This document shows positions 57,664-60,148 of a stretch of 60,148 bases of DNA, in pieces. The notes beneath the pieces are model-generated. The model did not search any database. It was not told the DNA's origin and saw only the letters and a program-made list of their open reading frames with translations. Positions within the stretch are counted from its first letter, which is position 1. The number at the start of each line of letters is the position of its first letter. The position numbers and the translations under genes are program-made. Source of the stretch: Candidatus Kapaibacterium sp. (lineage in GTDB: Bacteria; Bacteroidota; Ignavibacteria; Kapaibacteriales; UBA7675); the NCBI GenBank assembly GCA_028284775.1, contig JANQRB010000051.1, forward strand, positions 1 to 60,148, given 5' to 3'.

Positions 57664-58677
57664 ATGCGTTCTGTCCTTTCTTTTCATCGTGTCATATTTC
57701 TGCTCGCACTAATGACGCTTCTGGCTCTCCCCACTGTTTTGCCGGGACAGGCTGCTCCGCAATCGGAGGAGGCGGTTAATGAGGAGCCGGAGCGCAAATA
57801 TTTGCTAAAGCTTAATATGCCGGTCGGAGTGAAGCATAAATACAAGTATACCGAGCGTACCCGCTGCAAGCGTCAGTACCATGACAGCAGCAAACGGACC
57901 TTCGAATACACCAGAGTTATGACCTACTTTATCAGTGCATACACTCCCGGTTCACCCGACGACGGCTTTAAGACAGTGTATTACAATATCGATTCGATGC
58001 GTTTTGAAATGGATGACGGCGTCAATGAATTGATCGAATATGATTCGCAGAGCGACGCCAACGCCAATCTGAACCAGTTAGAGGTTCTGGCGGCAACCGT
58101 GCCACTGAATCGCGCCATTTATCTGACCTACTCGCCCTACGGAGAAGTAGTGAAGATGGAAAGCGACGACCTTGATTTCCTCAAAGATTATCTCAACGAC
58201 GGTGGCGATACCGTTCTTCCCGCGCTGGACTACTTTCTCTGGTGGGATCGAATGGACATTGAGAATTTCAAGCAGATCGTCGACATCAGCCACAATATCT
58301 TGCCGGAACGATTTATCCAACCCGATGATGTTTGGGAGCGTCCGATCAGCATGCGAGTCGACGGCATAAGCTTTCGAGATACAGCCGATGCTTCAGTCGC
58401 GAGTTTCGAGCATGGTATTTATCGAATTGTCGCGAAAAGCGATGACCTGCAGCCACTAAGCAAACGAACATATATGTATGGTCACTCAAGCTTTTGCCAG
58501 GTCATCGGCGGCACGGGCACATCCGAAACCCAGCTTCGATTTTCGCGCCTGGGCGTCATGGGTGAAGCCACTAGAACTTTGAACGCCCAGATCGAGGTCA
58601 AGGCCGAGCCCTATGACTTTAGCGCGGAAATTCAATCGACACAAAAGCTGGAATTGCTCGGTCGTTTTGAATGGTAG
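57664..58677 (+). CDS. exported protein, DUF6263-like
   Basis: A 337-residue protein with signal peptide (about 1-28), then an acidic linker and a beta-rich body (KYLLKLNMPVGVKHKYKYTE, ALDYFLWWDRMD) that resembles a family (DUF6263) of exported proteins in Bacteroidota and Planctomycetes, of unknown function. The ATG at 57664 has AAGG eight bases upstream. The stop codon lies in the first copy of a 14-base tandem repeat. Stands between Nudix and a gene-poor region. Confidence 0.7.
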   Translation: MRSVLSFHRVIFLLALMTLLALPTVLPGQAAPQSEEAVNEEPERKYLLKLNMPVGVKHKYKYTERTRCKRQYHDSSKRTFEYTRVMTYFISAYTPGSPDDGFKTVYYNIDSMRFEMDDGVNELIEYDSQSDANANLNQLEVLAATVPLNRAIYLTYSPYGEVVKMESDDLDFLKDYLNDGGDTVLPALDYFLWWDRMDIENFKQIVDISHNILPERFIQPDDVWERPISMRVDGISFRDTADASVASFEHGIYRIVAKSDDLQPLSKRTYMYGHSSFCQVIGGTGTSETQLRFSRLGVMGEATRTLNAQIEVKAEPYDFSAEIQSTQKLELLGRFEW

Positions 58678-58700
58678 GCTGGTTGAGGTAGGCTGGTAGA
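58673..58700. repeat. 14-bp tandem repeat over a stop codon
   Basis: GGTAGGCTGGTTGA is directly followed by GGTAGGCTGGTAGA. The stop codon of the preceding gene is inside the first copy. It is probably a small slippage duplication. Confidence 0.8.
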
Positions 58701-59405
58701 GGCAGACTTGAGCTATACCGAATATGTTCTGTATCCGAACGGCGCGCAGGAAGGGCGGGACTACATCGGGTGGCAATCCTTGCGAGTACTTGCTCCGGCT
58801 GCCGTGCGATTGCCTGCCCAGGAACCTCCAGTCGATGAACGTGAGAACGCGCGATAGTCGTTTAGTTTACACTGAATATCCGGCAATCCGGGTAAGTCCT
58901 GTTCTAGCTCTGTGCGCATAGTCAAGATGCCGAAGCTCATTGTGTAAAGCCCGGAGATCCACAAAGTCTCGCCGAATTGAATGGCATTTGAGGAAAACAC
59001 CAATTTTTCGTAATTTTTCGTTGCAGCAGAAAAATGGCCGGTAGTGTAGCGATTGCTGGAATGCAGCAAATTGGCGGCGACCGGATTACTTTCCGACGAC
59101 ATCCTTACTTATGACCGATCGATCGGTACGACTCTTGAATGTGCTCTTCAGCCCTGAGAACTGAGTTTCTCTGCGGCGAGCGACTTAGTCTGTAGGCACA
59201 GAACCGTGTCGACCGGTTTTTGCCGCAACTGGAGACAAGGACCTCGACCGACGCGCACTGGCAGGCAGCAGAGTGACAACGATCTTCAGGATGTTGAATA
59301 ATCGAAGGTCGCGCCCAAACACCGAGTGGGAAAGGAACGTAGCATTATCGAAATCTCTAACCGTAACGCATTATCTCTGACGGTAATCCAGGCGGTGGGT
59401 AGCCC
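58701..59405. other. gene-poor region
   Basis: A 113-codon minus-strand frame (58761-59102) is present but its translation does not look like a protein and has no family resemblance. A CGATCGATCG palindrome is at about 59117. Nothing else is recognised. Confidence 0.4.
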
Positions 59406-60148
59406 ATGACAAACCGAAGCCAGGAGATTTGGCGCTTAATCAATCCCGTGACGGATTTTCCGGCCCTGCTGGCAATACTGCTGGGCCTGAGCATTGCAAT
59501 GTTTCTGCCGGACTTTGCAATCAAGTTGATCGGCGGCTGTGTCGCCATACTCGGATTGGTAGCTCTCTTTTTGCTGTTTTCACAGCGAATGAAAGACATT
59601 GCATTGCACACGACGAAGCCGGTTTCCGAAACCACATCATTCAAGACCACCGTAAAACAGGACCCGACGACCAAGCGACTGATTTTTGACGACTTTGCTG
59701 CATCATTCGGCAGCGACGAGTTTCCGGGCGGGCCTGGCCGCAAGGATGCAGCTGCAACAGGCGGACAGCCCGCGTCAGAAGTACTTACCGATGCGGATTT
59801 GCAGAGCGACAATGTCGGTGAAACTGCGCTCGCTGTAGACCAGGCCGACAATCCGGTCGCATCCCAGACCGTACTGCCTGATCCGGGAACGCGACCGAAG
59901 CTGCAATTCGACAGCAGCGACGATTTCCCTGACGACGGCGAGGGATTCCGTATCATCACGCCGGACCAAAGGCCTGAGCCGGAAGCCGCCCCCCCCCTGG
60001 AGCCGGTTTCCACATCTGCTGAAAGTGAAGTCAAGGCCGCTCCATCCGGCAACGTCGACAAGGCAGGTCCGCTGCCGGCGAATGCCGCAACGAACGGAAC
60101 GCTGGAAATATCTACTCCCGCGGAGACACAGCTAAATACGGAACAGGC
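59406..60148 (+). CDS. membrane protein with acidic, Pro-rich tail, 3' truncated
   Basis: The frame opens at the ATG at 59406 (GGTGGG upstream, with an in-frame stop just before it) and runs off the window end without a stop. The first 60 residues hold two membrane helices (about 18-35 and 39-58, INPVTDFPALLAILLGLSIA then VAILGLVALFLLFS). The rest, about 190 residues, is a charged, Pro/Asp/Glu/Ala-rich, probably disordered cytoplasmic stretch (FDDFAASFGSDEFPGG, QFDSSDDFPDDGEGF). I do not recognise a family. Confidence 0.7.
   Translation, partial: MTNRSQEIWRLINPVTDFPALLAILLGLSIAMFLPDFAIKLIGGCVAILGLVALFLLFSQRMKDIALHTTKPVSETTSFKTTVKQDPTTKRLIFDDFAASFGSDEFPGGPGRKDAAATGGQPASEVLTDADLQSDNVGETALAVDQADNPVASQTVLPDPGTRPKLQFDSSDDFPDDGEGFRIITPDQRPEPEAAPPLEPVSTSAESEVKAAPSGNVDKAGPLPANAATNGTLEISTPAETQLNTEQ

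Noticed and set aside
58761..59102. 113-codon minus-strand open frame
   Set aside because: Its translation lacks protein-like features, and the only ribosome binding site candidate abuts the ATG.
59357..60061. 234-codon minus-strand open frame
   Set aside because: Low-complexity Ser/Gly/Pro translation; the plus strand holds a better gene with membrane helices and a ribosome binding site.

Overview
The window comes from a bacterial chromosome of moderate GC and most resembles a member of the Bacteroidota/Chlorobiota/Ignavibacteria side of the tree. Four large exported proteins end in type IX secretion-like C-terminal sorting domains (ends near 6619, 13553, 31434 and 32084). Several promoters fit the Bacteroidota form TTG-N19-21-TAnnTTTG (topA, a small-RNA locus, folD, the WD40 gene). 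Many genes nevertheless use GGAG-type ribosome binding sites. I cannot name a genus. No rRNA, intact insertion sequence, prophage or CRISPR array is visible.

Layout. 1-2.8 kb: truncated M48 peptidase, truA, mtaB. 3.2-9 kb: a small beta-rich protein with a putative outer-membrane partner, a secreted alpha/beta hydrolase, and a WD40/T9SS protein. 9-13 kb: a peptidoglycan-binding protein, a membrane protein next to an ImmA/IrrE-like protein, then cysH coupled to an SDR epimerase. 13-18.4 kb: gene-poor; it holds a decayed HNH endonuclease, a T9SS-tagged cyclophilin, a Cys-codon micro-ORF with a near-perfect ribosome binding site, a TROVE (Ro60)-like protein with two tRNA-like RNAs upstream on the same strand, and a promoter-terminator-bounded small RNA. 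18.4-25.2 kb: a VOC protein, topA, and a probable metal-uptake cluster (His-rich small protein, two-repeat lipoprotein, TonB-dependent receptor). 25.2-28.1 kb: a structured, probably non-coding transcription unit behind three 18-bp direct repeats, next to a TPR-LuxR regulator. 28.7-35.9 kb: two giant BNR-repeat T9SS proteins and small exported proteins. 36-44.8 kb: a complete peptide ABC importer with two paralogous binding lipoproteins. 44.9-50.7 kb: replication and ribosome core (dnaN, recF, dciA-like, gyrB, LytR_C, rsfS). 50.8-60.1 kb: psd, pssA, two Tat A/B subunits, folD, sucD with a histone H1-like tail, ndk, a Nudix protein, an exported protein, and a truncated membrane protein.

How the parts connect. 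psd and pssA make phosphatidylethanolamine from CDP-diacylglycerol. dnaN, recF, dciA-like and gyrB form an initiation-type cluster. The opp genes form one minus-strand transcription unit whose first binding-protein gene has its own terminator. The most interesting unexplained material is the TROVE/tRNA-like locus (15.6-17.1 kb), which looks like a Ro-Y RNA system, and the repeat-plus-structured-RNA locus at 25.7-26.35 kb. All family assignments were made by eye from motifs and remembered family features; no database search was run.
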